Shown here: piece after piece, positions 1 through 11,732 of the stretch
Layout: each line of letters opens with the position of its first letter
Position numbering within the stretch: position 1 is the stretch's first letter
Assembly (NCBI GenBank): GCA_964017155.1
Contig: OZ024861.1
Span: 32,593,377-32,657,376, forward strand
DNA from: Oasisia sp. SBJ-2009
Lineage: Eukaryota; Annelida; Polychaeta; Sabellida; Siboglinidae
DNA: 64,000 nucleotides
Direction: 5' to 3'
Translations under genes and position numbers: made by a program
Notes under the pieces: model-generated
The model's database searches: none
Told to the model about the DNA's origin: nothing
Seen by the model: only the letters and a program-made list of their open reading frames with translations

Positions 1-195
1 ACTCGTGGGCGTCGATGCGGACCGGCTCCGACACGGCGCTGAAGAACGACATCCGGTTACGCATCATCTCTATGGACGTGGGCGACGGCTTCGTGTCCAC
101 CCCGAAGCTGTGGCTGAGGGGGTCAAGGGTGAACTTGCTCTCGGGCTTCACTTCCTGTTTCCGCATCTTCTTGCGACGAGGTGGATCCTTCAGAT
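1..195 (-). CDS. MICAL: MICAL coding exon 20 (partial, runs off window)
   Basis: TGCACAG acceptor at 196; open to position 1: DLKDPPRRKKMRKQEVKPES KFTLDPLSHSFGVDTKPSPT SIEMMRNRMSFFSAVSEPVR.. Basic cluster RRKKMRK. Phase fits exon 19. The exon end is not seen. Confidence 0.85.
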
Positions 196-720
196 CTGTG
201 CAACAGAGAGACGGGTGAAAGAGACTGCAACAGGTACATGTGTATGTGGCTAGGACCAATTACACGTGTCACTTAACAAAGGCATCGTGTTATTATTACA
301 TTGCCTCAATAAATCATTACCATTTACTGACCTTCAACCAATCTGTTACGCAACGGATCAATTGCTGCATTTCACAGTTTGAGTACATCAGACAGATTCA
401 GCAGTTATTTTTATTCTAGTCTGTGTTTTAGGTGAATGCGTACATGATTCCTGCCATGGTTGCCAAGTACAATTAAACAGCCTCGAAGGGAGAAAGCATA
501 CATCACAAACATATAACTATATAATTATAAATATCTACATATGTATTTATTAAACACACTGCCAACTGGCTGATGATGAGTCATTTTTTCCAGGGAAGCA
601 CATGAACATAGAGGTAGGTGCATCAACCTAGGAGGAGATGCAATTACAATAACCATAAATCAACATTTAATGTGTAGATAAGCATCCTCATCTCATCCTC
701 AGTCATCCTCCCTCACGTAC

Positions 721-953
721 CGTCAGCCTCACTCTCCTTCTCCGTCTCCGACTCTGACACCCAGCTCTCACAACTCGACCCGATCGTTGCCGTGTCATCG
801 CTGTCGGTGGTGCCACCTAGCTGCTGCTGCTGGCTGTGTCGACGTCGCATCGACCGACGCAGCTGCCGGCGGTAAGTGTCAGCCAGGTCAGCCCAGGACA
901 TCTGACCATCGGATACTTCAGGGTCTGACCAGTGCTGCTCATCGTCCGATGAT
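721..953 (-). CDS. MICAL: MICAL coding exon 19 (acidic/basic low-complexity region)
   Basis: TCACAG acceptor; SSDDEQHWSDPEVSDGQMSW ADLADTYRRQLRRSMRRRHS QQQQLGGTTDSDD.. ending ..ESETEKESEADG at GACG|GTACGT. Phase fits both exon 18 and exon 20. Contains an arginine-rich patch and a QQQQ run. No recognised fold; it lies in the variable MICAL linker. Confidence 0.88.
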
Positions 954-1155
954 CTGTGATCATGTGACAGTCATGTGATGTACAATCACCTTTTCCACAA
1001 TTTCACATTTGTCTGATCTTTATCTATTATTCCTGTAGTATATTCTCTGTACATGTCAGTATATTTGCACAGTAAATGTAAAGAACTTATTTTCATCATT
1101 TTCTTCCTGAATTCATCCATGATCTTTCAGAATCTGTGGTTCTGTGTCTTTCTTA

Positions 1156-2294
1156 GATGTGATTGTCATATGAGGTGAGACATTCGTTGATGTGATTGTC
1201 ATATGAGGTGAGACATTCGTTGATGTGACTGTCATATGAGGTGAGACATTCGTTGATGTGACTGTCATATGAGGTGAGACATTCGTTGATGTGACTGTCA
1301 TATGAGGTGAGACATTTGTTGATGTGATTGTCATATGAGGTGAGACATTCGTTGATGTGACTGTCATATGAGGTGAGACATTTGTTGATGTGATTGTCAT
1401 ATGAGGTGAGACATTCGTTGATGTGATTGTCATATGAGGTGAGACATTCGTTGATGTGACTGTCATATGAGGTGAGACATTTGTTGATGTGATTGTCATA
1501 TGAGGTGAGACATTCGTTGATGTGACTGTCATATGAGGTGAGACATTTGTTGATGTGATTGTCATATGAGGTGAGACATTCGTTGATGTGATTGTCATAT
1601 GAGGTGAGACATTCGTTGATGTGATTGTCATATGAGGTGAGACATTCGTTGATGTGACTGTCATATGAGGTGAGACATTTGTTGATGTGATTGTCATATG
1701 AGGTGAGACATTCGTTGATGTGACTGTCATATGAGGTGAGACATTCGTTGATGTGATTGTCATATGAGGTGAGACATTCGTTGATGTGATTGTCATATGA
1801 GGTGAGACATTTGTTGATGTGATTGTCATATGAGGTGAGACATTCGTTGATGTGATTGTCATATGAGGTGAGACATTCGTTGATGTGATTGTCATATGAG
1901 GTGAGACATTCGTTGATGTGATTGTCATATGAGGTGAGACATTCGTTGATGTGATTGTCATATGAGGTGAGATATTCGTTGATGTGATTGTCATATGAGG
2001 TGAGACATTTGTTGATGTGATTGTCATGAGGTGAGACATTTGTTGATGTGATTGTCATATGAGGTGAGACATTTGTTGATGTGATTGTCATATGAGGTGA
2101 GGCATTTGTTGATGTGATTGTCATATGAGGTGAGACATTCGTTGATGTGATTGTCATATGAGGTGAGGCATTTGTTGATGTGATTGTCATATGGGGTGAG
2201 GCATTCGTTGATGTGATTGTCATATGAGGTGAGACATTCGTTGATGTGATTGTCATATGAGGTGAGACATTCGTTGATGTGATTGTCATATGAG
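1156..2294. repeat. 33-bp minisatellite, ~34 copies (MICAL intron 18)
   Basis: Unit on plus: GTGATTGTCATATGAGGTGA GACATTCGTTGAT with C/T variants (ATT/ACT, TTCG/TTTG, GAGAC/GAGGC). One unit at ~2021 lacks two bases. On the plus strand each unit carries a donor-like ATGAG|GTGAGA, antisense to the gene. The long ORFs over it are artefacts of the 3n period. Confidence 0.97.
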
Positions 2295-2884
2295 TCTTTC
2301 ATTAATACAATCATCCTACACTTGTGGTTATGAATTCATATCCAATAGACTAAAATTTGTTAACACTCAAACACTACACTTAAATAGAGGAATCTACTGG
2401 GTATTTAGAACTTTACTGCTGAGTGTGCTTTATATGAATTATGCACAAGTTGGACTTGTGTGCACAGCACGGACTAAACACAACCTGTTGAAAGGTAACT
2501 ACAACATTACTTGCACATGCTAAAACCCTTACATTACAAGACAAACTGTGAGAGAGCAGACAACAGGCAGGCAAGTGTCAGGACAATTCAACAACTTACA
2601 CTAGTGTAAAGTAAACATGTCATGACATTGTGTAAACTTATGTAGAAATAAATGTTTAGCTGTGTTGTGCTTCAGTTGTGAGCATACTTCTGTAAATATG
2701 CTGCTAATGGTTGTACTGTTGACATATTATCTTAGGCAGTGTTAGGTCGGACAGATAACACAAAAGATGGCATAAGCAGATTTATTGATGACTAGGAAAA
2801 TGGTTAGTACTGAGAGTTAAAAATCAGAGCATTGACTAAACAGGAAAAAATGTGTAATCTCAGTAGTGATCTAGTGAAAAATGG

Positions 2885-3083
2885 CATACACACAGGCACA
2901 CTTACACACTCACGCACACACGCACAAACGCACACACACATACACACTCACACATACACACACTCACACACACACACACTCATGCACACATTCTTGCATA
3001 CACCCATGCACAAATTTATGCACTGATATGTACACACATACACACACGCACGCACATATACACAAACACACACACTCCCGTAC
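2885..3083. repeat. CA-rich microsatellite (impure)
   Basis: Interrupted (CA)n/(CACG)n/(CACT)n run in MICAL intron 18. Nothing else recognised in the rest of the 2295-3777 interval. Confidence 0.9.
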
Positions 3084-3777
3084 TGTAAGGAATACTTAGT
3101 CAGAAACAAATTTGATTAGTTGTGCACAAAGCTGCGAAAAACACAAACTATGCAAAAATCTTATTATACATCCGTGAACGCGTGGAAACAAAACTCAAGT
3201 GCTTAACTATGTATTAAACTAAAGAAGACAGTATCGTGTGTAGGAGACAGACAACAAGACAACAAGACCACTGTACCCTGACAACTCTATCACTTCTCCC
3301 TCTGACAGACGCCTGTACGTAACCAAGCAACAGTCAGTATTTGTTCCTGATGCCCACAAAGTCTCTGGGTTTTGTTACTGGCATACACAGATCATTTTAT
3401 AGAAGCTGAATTCATGAGCAGATTTACACAACCTACGTTAGACGTAGTAATGGAACATGTTATACTAGATGCATACAATTATCCATACATATCTAAATAT
3501 ATTAATTATTTCAGTGGAATTGTTTTAAAATGTACATAAGAAACACCATCCGTGTAATGATATAACAGTCTGAAAAAAAACATTCATAGCTAGTCTAAAA
3601 TCAGTTACCAAATTACAAAACAAATCATCTCCATCCATCAATATACACTTTGATATAACTGTGATGTAACTGTTCATCCTTGAACAACAGACAACAATCA
3701 AACATGATCATGCAATCACAAACAACATAACAAACACGTGTCTCAAATTCAATTCAATTTACGCAACAAATACTCAC

Positions 3778-3928
3778 TCGTCAGAATCGGAATCGCTCTC
3801 ATCACCGAAGATGGAGCCACTGAGGTTGTGAGCCGTCTGCTCGAGTTCGCTCTCTTCCTGTTCACTCTCAATGTCAAACTCAATCCTCTCTGGAGTAGAG
3901 CCGACTCCATCCAGCACGTCAGGTCTCA
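3778..3928 (-). CDS. MICAL: MICAL coding exon 18 (acidic region)
   Basis: TTACAG acceptor, GACGA|GTGAGT donor: VRPDVLDGVGSTPERIEFDI ESEQEESELEQTAHNLSGSI FGDESDSDSDE. The TPERIEF..E motif is typical of the MICAL region following LIM. Strongly acidic, with Ser-Asp repeats that look like casein kinase 2 sites (inference). Confidence 0.9.
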
Positions 3929-4418
3929 CTGTAACACACATCATCATGGTGATAAAACGTAATAATAATTATGTTCGTATAGCTCTAAATCTTCAGGGCA
4001 CATTCCACTGACATAGTTAATGTTAAGAGCTCTTAAATGAATTTTGCTCTTTAAAATTTGTTTTGATCATAATCAGTGATGTTGAATACCTGAAAAGTAT
4101 CAACAGCATAACGCATCAGCGGGACATTGTCACTGGTGTGTCATAGAAATAATGTTCTTGGTAATACTGCAATGGATATTTGTGTTTTGAACAAAAAACA
4201 CTTAATTTTACATATTTTGTTTAATGATTAATTTTCTTTAAGAGCTCCTCATCGCAGTGAAACAGTCCCCAGGTCTCAAAGATGCCACGAATCAGAGTGT
4301 GAGACCACAACAAATTTAGGGAGGAAATGCAAATTAAAAACGACGTCTTCTCACAATTTTCAAGGAGTAAATTACTTTACATGTACAACATAAAATAAAA
4401 GAAGTAAGTGCTACTCAC

Positions 4419-4446
4419 CAGCCACAGGGGACGGAGTGGTGGGAAC
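4419..4446 (-). CDS. MICAL: MICAL coding exon 17 (28-nt microexon)
   Basis: Between TTGTAG and G|GTGAGT; encodes VPTTPSPVA plus one base. Exons 16 (phase 0) and 18 (phase 1) require exactly such a 3n+1 piece to join, which is the main support. Skipping it would shift the frame. Confidence 0.8.
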
Positions 4447-4833
4447 CTACAACAAAACCTCTCATTTACCACCAAGTGTCACAACAAGTGTACATTTTTA
4501 CAACAATGACAACAGCACATCCATTCTCCAAGCTACTCTACCACCACATTGTAGAAACATCCAGGTCCTGTCTTGGGTGTGTGAACTGTGAACACATCCT
4601 GGTTACTCACATCATATCGCACAGCAGCACTGTCACTCTAGACGCCATGTCTAAATCAATTACAGATCACTTTACCACCAGAAGCCACACCCCATTGTTG
4701 ATCCTGTCACCCGCGGTAACTGTGTAATCCACACCCCCTACCAACACTCAACTAGGACACAGCCTTAGCCAGTCAGGGGAACACACCCCACTATCAAATG
4801 TATAATTCTTAGAGAAATCAGAATACCAAATCC

Positions 4834-4908
4834 CATCGCATCGCATCGCATCGCATCGCATCGCATCGCATCGCATCGCATCGCATCGCATCGCATCGCA
4901 TCGCATCA
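4834..4908. repeat. pentanucleotide (ATCGC)~15
   Basis: Perfect ATCGC repeats in intron 16 between the last LIM exon and the microexon. Confidence 0.97.
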
Positions 4909-5156
4909 CATCAGGAGATGAATTGCAGCAGTAACTCAGCATTTTAATGCCATTTTAATTGGAGCTAATGTTAATATAAAATGTAATGTCACTGAAGAGT
5001 GAAATGCACAAGTCCAGATCAGACAGAGGAAACAACATACAAAACACAACCCATTGAACCTGTGTACACAACGTCAAGTCCACATCTTGTGTGCCATCTC
5101 AGACTACTTCTCTATGTATAATACAAGACCACATGTCATGCAGATGCAGCAGTTAC

Positions 5157-5242
5157 CTGGCCGCCATTGTCAGCGTATGTGCGTTTCTTGGCTCGGCGCG
5201 CTGGCTTTGTCATGCCGTAGTGTTGGAAGCAGAAGAACATGG
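5157..5242 (-). CDS. MICAL: MICAL coding exon 16 (end of LIM domain)
   Basis: TTGCAG|CC acceptor, CCAG|GTAACT donor. Reads AMFFCFQHYGMTKPARRAKK RTYADNGGQ. C-x2-H (CFQH) supplies the last two zinc ligands 22 residues after the exon 15 cysteine. The following KPARRAKKR is strongly basic. Confidence 0.93.
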
Positions 5243-5845
5243 CTGCAAGAGAAGACACCCTCATTCAATGAAGAAGGTCACTGTTCCAGCCAAAACATCA
5301 GACTTGAGCCGAGACTCCACCTACACCCTTCCTTCCAGAGTGCTACCAACTAACACTCTCAAGTACCACAGTATTTGTGTGTGTATAATAAGACACATAG
5401 GACACATCATGCACTGTGTCTGCAATCATGTGTAGTTAATGACAAATTTTGAATCACAAAAAAACAGTCGTTCTCAATTACATTGTGAACTAATCATACA
5501 ATTACACAATTTTGCTTCCTTGCTCATGTTTGTTGCCTGGTCAGATTTGGTTTAAATCCCTTACAAATTGAGGTCTTTGCATCTCCTGTAGCTGATAATG
5601 TCTGGAAACTGTAAGCAGAGTGGAGACAGACAGACAGACAGCTACACCAATACTGTTATCATGATTGTATATAAACTTAATCACAATCAATTTCACTCAT
5701 TTTTTACACTCACTCTAAGTAATCATACTCATAATTATACTAAACACATTTTAACAGGAATTGACTACTTCTGTAATGCTATTATGCTATCTCTGCAAAA
5801 CACACTTATCAGCTAACTATATCAGAAACTGCCTTTAAAACCTAC

Positions 5846-6029
5846 CTTCCTCACTGTCCCCACGCTGGAAGGTGTAGGCGCCTAGTCGCAGGTTGGTGCC
5901 ACAATAGTGACAGCGGAAACACCCTCGGTGGAAGTACACGCCCTCTGCCATACACTTCTCCACTAGGTACACTTTCTTGCCACAGAAGTGACACACGTCG
6001 ACCGGTGCCGCCTGCCCCAGGGTCAGTGG
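5846..6029 (-). CDS. MICAL: MICAL coding exon 15 (LIM domain, first seven-eighths)
   Basis: Contains C-x2-C-x17-H-x2-C-x2-C-x2-C: VDVCHFCGKKVYLVEKCMAE GVYFHRGCFRCHYCGTNLRL GAYTFQRGDSEE, ending phase 1 at GAAG|GTAGGT. Three phase-0 acceptor AGs are possible: 6011, 6029 and 6038 as first exon base. I chose the middle one, which has the C-run next to it. All upstream array copies of this acceptor lead into an in-frame TAG. Confidence 0.92.
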
Positions 6030-7262
6030 CTGGGGGTTCTACGACAACAACAACAACAGGGTCAGAGGCTGGGGGTTCTACGACAACAACAACAACAGGG
6101 TCAGAGGCTGGGGGTTCTACGACAACAACAACAACAACAACAGGGTCAGAGGCTGGGGGTTCTACGACAACAACAACAACAACAGGGTCAGAGGCTGGGG
6201 GTTCTACAACAACAACAACAACAACAGGGTCAGAGGCTGGGGGTTCTACGACAACAACAACAACAACAGGGTCAGAGGCTGGGGGTTCTACGGCAACAAC
6301 AACAACAGGGTCAGAGGCTGGGGGTTCTACGACAACAACAACAACAGGGTCAGAGGCTGGGGGTTCTACGACAACAACAACAGGGTCAGAGGCTGGGGGT
6401 TCTACGACAACAACAACAACAACAGGGTCAGAGGCTGGGGGTTCTACAACAACAACAACAACAACAGGGTCAGAGGCTGGGGGTTCTACGACAACAACAA
6501 CAACAGGGTCAGAGGCTGGGGGTTCTACGACAACAACAACAACAGGGTCAGAGGCTGGGGGTTCTACAACAACAACAACAACAACAGGGTCAGAGGCTGG
6601 GGGTTCTACAACAACAACAACAACAACAGGGTCAGAGGCTGGGGGTTCTACGACAACAACAACAACAACAGGGTCAGAGGCTGGGGGTTCTACGGCAACA
6701 ACAACAACAGGGTCAGAGGCTGGGGGTTCTACGACAACAACAACAACAGGGTCAGAGGCTGGGGGTTCTACGGCAACAACAACAACAGGGTCAGAGGCTG
6801 GGGGTTCTACAACAACAACAACAGGGTCAGAGGCTGGGGGTTCTACGACAACAACAACAACAGGGTCAGAGGCTGGGGGTTCTACGACAACAACAACAAC
6901 AGGGTCAGAGGCTGGGGGTTCTACGACAACAACAACAACAACAGGGTCAGAGGCTGGGGGTTCTACAACAACAACAACAACAACAGGGTCAGAGGCTGGG
7001 GGTTCTACGACAACAACAACAACAGGGTCAGAGGCTGGGGGTTCTACGGCAACAACAACAACAGGGTCAGAGGCTGGGGGTTCTACGACAACAACAACAA
7101 CAGGGTCAGAGGCTGGGGGTTCTACGGCAACAACAACAACAGGGTCAGAGGCTGGGGGTTCTACAACAACAACAACAGGGTCAGAGGCTGGGGGTTCTAC
7201 GACAACAACAACAACAGGGTCAGAGGCTGGGGGTTCTACGACAACAACAACAACAGGGTCAG
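6021..7262. repeat. 39-48-bp minisatellite carrying the LIM-exon splice acceptor, ~31 copies
   Basis: Plus unit is (ACA)n with ACGACA, then GGGTCAGAGGCTGGGGGTTC T; all length changes are multiples of 3. On the minus (gene) strand each unit reads (GTT)n GTCGTAGAACCCCCAG then CCTCTGACCC, a pyrimidine-rich tract plus AG like the real acceptor of exon 15. In exon-15 phase every unit contains TAG. The two plus-strand ORFs of >420 codons over it are repeat artefacts. Confidence 0.97.
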
Positions 7263-7330
7263 TGACTCAACGACTACACACACTCATGGTATCACCTCGC
7301 TAATATTCGTATGATTTCGCTCGTAAGCCC

Positions 7331-7498
7331 AATTTTGCTCTTTACAATAAATTTTGCACTTTACAATAAATTTTGATCTTTACAATCAATCTGGCTCTTT
7401 ACGATCAATTTTGATCTTTACAATCAATTTTGCTCCTTACGGTCAATTTTGCTCTTCACGATAAATTTTGCTCTTTATCAATTTTGCTCCTTAACCGA
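7331..7498. repeat. 19-bp degenerate tandem repeat, ~8 copies
   Basis: Units of the type CAATTTTGCTCTTTACAAT with point changes, in intron 14 just beyond the LIM acceptor array. A lone similar piece occurs near 4040-4070. Nothing recognised in 7500-8259. Confidence 0.85.
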
Positions 7499-8259
7499 GT
7501 TCTTTTGTACAGAAAGCTGTCACCAACAGGACGGATACTTTTGCTGGAGTGTCACAGAAATAATATGATGCAGAACGTTAAGTTTAATGGATTCTATTGA
7601 TGTGTTTTGCTCGTGAACTCAATTTAGCAATATGATCCACAGTTGTGTTGCAAAAACAAACTACATTAATTTATATATCACAGATAAAAATTTGTAATTA
7701 AATCAAAATCAACTTCAATGTCATGTTTAACACATTTTTGGGGTCAAAGCATTCCAGAAAACGATCAATAGACATCTTGGAAACAAGTACAGTTTAAAGA
7801 AAACTATTAATAGTTATTTAGTAAATTATTTATCTCTCAATAATTTTTTCTGTTTTCCCATATGTTTTGGCTGCATCTGACAGCATTCTTCGGTGGAAGA
7901 AGACAGTGAGATGCAGCCAAAATATATGGGCAGTAAACAAGATGGTGACTAGTTTCGACTGACAACGCAAGTCCATGGATTCGGCTGTCACAGATTATGT
8001 TTAATTGTTGCGTAGGGGGCGACAACTGGTGGAAACTATCTAACACAATACAATGTCAATGGTGAATAATTCGACTATTAAAACGAGTGGCCCATCGGGC
8101 CAGTAAAATATGAAAACTGGTGGCCCAAACTGGCCTGATACCCTCAAAACACGAAATAATTTACTAAATAACATGAACCAAGAAACCATATCACTACATT
8201 CTAGGGTATTTTCTAGGCAGTATGTGGGTAACAGCAACCAGTAAGATGCCAACACTCAC

Positions 8260-8451
8260 CAGTTTCTTCACTTCAGGCGCTGCGGGTTCCTCGCCACGGA
8301 ACTTCTTGGCGAGATCCTCGGCGAGCACGCTCACTGTGTTCTTACCCAGCATGCCCGCCTCAAGGCCGCGCAGGGTCGGGTCCTTGCGCACCCCCAGACG
8401 CTTCTTACGCTCCTCCATGTCCAGGGCGTGTACATCATCCCCACCCTCGCC
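8260..8451 (-). CDS. MICAL: MICAL coding exon 14 (pre-LIM linker)
   Basis: CGTAG acceptor, CTG|GTGAGT donor, 64 codons: GEGGDDVHALDMEERKKRLG VRKDPTLRGLEAGMLGKNTV SVLAEDLAKKF.. ending ..APEVKKL. The GxxxVSxLAEDLxxKF pattern is the conserved helical linker preceding LIM in MICALs. Confidence 0.88.
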
Positions 8452-8629
8452 CTACGTGGGACACATGTCTCAATATCACCTCTGTTCATGTAACTTACAT
8501 GAAAACACTAACTGATAACTTTCGTGTTTACATTTTTTATCTCAAAGTTTTATCTCAAAGTTAATTTTACAGTTGCATTTATTATTATTAATATAAGTTT
8601 TAACACATAATAAATAGTTTTAAATTTTA

Positions 8630-8695
8630 TTGTCCAGTGCTTTGAGCATATTTGGATATTGTGCTTTATAAATAATAAATATTATTATTAACTTG
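8630..8695 (+). mobile_element. retroelement 3' tail remnant
   Basis: ..TGTGCTTTATAAATAATAAA TATTATTATTA, the usual 3' end of invertebrate SINE/LINE families (gcgctatataaat + TTA repeats). No 5' part is recognisable in the AT-rich 8520-8920 stretch. Confidence 0.45.
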
Positions 8696-9026
8696 GAAAA
8701 TACTAATAACTGGAATTTGTGAGTTACCTAAGTCCACTTAAAACAAAAGGTTCTCAAATGTTTTTACAGAAAACTGCATTAGTTAAATAGAACTATTAAG
8801 TGTGTATTTTTTTTAATTTGTAAGGTATATAAATAATTATATTAAAGTATATAACTGATATTATATAATATGTATACTGAAGATACTCAAACAAAAATTA
8901 TTAAACTTATTATACAACACATCGTTAACTGATAGAGTGACTGTAAATGACTGGTGTAAATGCAGAATGTTTTCTATGAAGCCAACTAACCAGCCAACTG
9001 ACTGTCCAATATATAATAACATTTAC

Positions 9027-9143
9027 ATTGTTTTCATCATTCATCTCTTTAATTCTCTTCTTTGCCGTGCCGTAGGTGAATATGGGGCGCTTGTAAACAC
9101 CCTCTCCCTGCTGGTTCTCCTTGTCCTCCTTATCATCTTCATC
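9027..9143 (-). CDS. MICAL: MICAL coding exon 13 (linker)
   Basis: TGTCAG acceptor, CAAT|GTAAAT donor, 39 codons, phase 0 both ends: DEDDKEDKENQQGEGVYKRP IFTYGTAKKRIKEMNDENN. Charged linker; no known fold. A possible second basic cluster is KKRIKE. Assignment rests on phase, splice sites and protein-like composition, so it is less certain than the domain exons. Confidence 0.75.
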
Positions 9144-9319
9144 CTGACAAACAACAAGGGTTAATTTAACCCTTGCCACTCACTCTACATAACTTTGTAA
9201 CTTACCCTGAATTCCAATTACACACACCAGTGGAACTTCAGAAAATAAAAGAAACTAGCTGATCACACAGCAGTAGCAAGTTATACTCACAGTTTCCTGC
9301 CAGTGTTAAATCACAAGGT

Positions 9320-9528
9320 AATATAGTTTCATTCCGCCGACATCTAAAAACCTATCTCTTTAATGCTGCCTATCCTCCTTAGCCTCCTAGCTTTTCCATC
9401 CATCCGTTGACGACTCACGCATTGCTTTCGATTATGAAATTGATTAATCCCCTGGTTTTGTCGCGCCACTGAGCTTGATTTTCGAGGATATTGGCGCAAA
9501 AGAAGTTACTATTATTATTATTATTACA
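9320..9528 (+). mobile_element. LINE (non-LTR) 3' end remnant
   Basis: Codes VSFRRHLKTYLFNAAYPP then stop. The S-F-R-R-x-L-K-T-x-L-F motif is the standard reverse-transcriptase ORF terminus of CR1/L2/Rex-type LINEs. A ~130-bp 3' UTR follows, ending in (ATT)n. 5' truncated; no function expected. Confidence 0.7.
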
Positions 9529-10611
9529 TATATGGATATAACTTTCTATTTTTAATACTGGGATTATATAATTACATATTTTGTTTTTCAAATTACCTCA
9601 TGACAATCACATGCACAACAAACCCGCTAACTGTACAAACATGCACCCCCAACATGCTGCAAAACATAACAAAAACATCACCATCCAAATACGATAAGCT
9701 TAAACAAGGCATTTTATTCACGTTATTCACTGGTAGATCATATTCTAGGCTGCATCATTCTGACTTTCAAAAAATATAAACAAACAAAATGGATGCCTTC
9801 TTCAAAATCTTCCCTACAAATCTGTAAGATATTCACTGCAATAATGCAGCAGGCTCCCTGTCCATGCACTGGGTATAGCTGTATGTATGTCATTGGAATA
9901 TAACTGTGTATTTTCTGTATCAGTTACAACTCTTACACACAAACATACACAAAGGCAACCAAACAAAACAAGACTGCACACAACCAACTCACAGCATGCT
10001 CTGGCACTGTACAAGTATATAGAAGATTTAATGTAGGACACACACAGCTAATGCATTGATCATTTTATCACTTTACTGTCCACTCTGACTATCTCACCAG
10101 TGCTAAGCAACACAGACTGAACGTTATCCTGATCAACTGAAGATTATCAAATCCTTCTTCCACATAACAACACCTAAACACCAGACTGCCAAACTGCCTA
10201 AATAATTAACCATATCCAACCAGCACTGACACTGCATTTGTTCTCTAAACAAGCACACATGAATAAAACAAATTCAACTCGTTTGCCAACCACAAAGTAG
10301 TTTGTTATAAACATGTTGCATTGTACGTGTATTACTCAAAACACGACATTCAGGTCCGCTAGAGTTAATCACAACACAAGAGTCAAACTATTTCAAACAG
10401 TTTCTTTGATAAGTTTTCAGCTGAAACAATCCAACAGCCCCTTGGGGAGTTGACAAATTAAACATACCCTAACACCCGGAATCACACGAGCGTCAAAGTT
10501 AGTCAACACTTGTTAGTCCATGTGAGACCACGTAAGATAAATGGAAACAAAGATTTGTTCAAATCTACCATGCTGAGGGGGAGTGAGGACTTCACAACAC
10601 CAGGCCTGTGT

Positions 10612-10790
10612 CACCACAGCTGGGCCACAGCCACAGCTGGGCCACAACCACAGCCACAGCTGGGCCACAGCCACAGCTGGGCCACAGCCACAGCTGGGCC
10701 ACAACCACAGCCACAGCTGGGCCACAGCCACAACCACAGCTGGGCCACAGCCACAACCACAGTTGGGCCACAGCCACAGCCCACACTGGA
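10612..10790. repeat. CCACAGCTGGG tandem repeat
   Basis: Alternating CCACAG and CTGGGCCACAG modules (6- and 12-bp subunits) in intron 12. Overlapping ORFs in four frames are artefacts. Not next to an exon. Nothing recognised in 9530-10600 or 10800-11600. Confidence 0.93.
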
Positions 10791-11609
10791 TGCCGAGTAC
10801 AGAAAGTGACCTCACTGGACAAAATACCAGATCCTCACTGGACGACCAGAGTGGACGCACGTGTCGTATCCCATGCTGGGAAAGAAGAAGGCAACAAAAC
10901 GTTGTCTCGTGCTAATAAATGGCTAACAAGAGGCAAAAAATCCTTTAAAATGAAGCAAAATACAAAAACTTTCAACACAGTCTGTACAATTATCTCCCAT
11001 TTAAAGTTGTTTTATTCCTGGTTTTCTGTTCCGACTCATTTAAGAATATCTCAACATGCATTTTAAAACAGAAAGAACCTTGGACATAATCACAACAGAT
11101 ATATTTTCACTAGTCTTGAATTCTGTTCTATGCCTTCTTTGGTTGTTCTATAAATGTAAATGTAACATAGGCTAAAGAAATCAGGTTAAAAGTGAAATTT
11201 ACTGATGCCATTTACTCATAATGGTGTAATGTATATATCTCAGTGCAATAAAACTATCAAGCAAAAACTAGGAGAAAATAAAGACAGAAATGCATCAGGC
11301 AGCCATTGGTGTGTATGTACAGGGGGCAAGGCTATGAACCAAAGCCTCACTTGTGAGTCCGTGTCACTCGAGTTCTTGAAACAGAAAGGTGCATCATTTG
11401 ATGAATTATTTTAAATAGTCAACAGTTTGAATGTGTAACAACGAAGTGTGTTGCCTAACGTGTAATCACTTAATAGTCATGTGTAATGTTCTGTAAATGT
11501 TGCTCAGGTGCATTTTGGAGCAAGTGAGCAACACCTCCCAGTTCCTCATCTATCTCCCAGTCTGGCAATGCAACTAGCCATATTCTGACTCCCCTAAAAG
11601 AAACTTAAT

Positions 11610-11732
11610 CTACACGCACGCACACAGACACACCACATGCACATACACCGCACCACACACACGCATGCACGCACACACACGCCACACACCACACGCACAC
11701 ACACACACGCACGCACGCACGCACGCACACCA
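11610..11732. repeat. (CA)n/(GCAC)n microsatellite
   Basis: ACGC/ACAC-rich run in intron 12. Confidence 0.9.

Noticed and set aside
1113..2314. Minus ORFs of 308 and 378 codons with MTITSTNVSPH repeats
   Set aside because: Period 33 keeps all frames open; located in MICAL intron 18 between two phased exons.
4834..4908. CRISPR-like regular repeat
   Set aside because: Pure 5-bp microsatellite without spacers; none of the arrays in this eukaryotic window has the repeat-spacer form.
5988..7303. Two plus-strand ORFs of 425 and 432 codons (Q-rich; T/G-rich, mucin-like)
   Set aside because: They are the two open frames of a 3n-length minisatellite inside MICAL intron 14, opposite to the gene; no start context or splice support.
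10510..11066. ORFs rich in GPQPQLGHSHSWATA
   Set aside because: Products of the CCACAGCTGGG repeat in several frames within intron 12.
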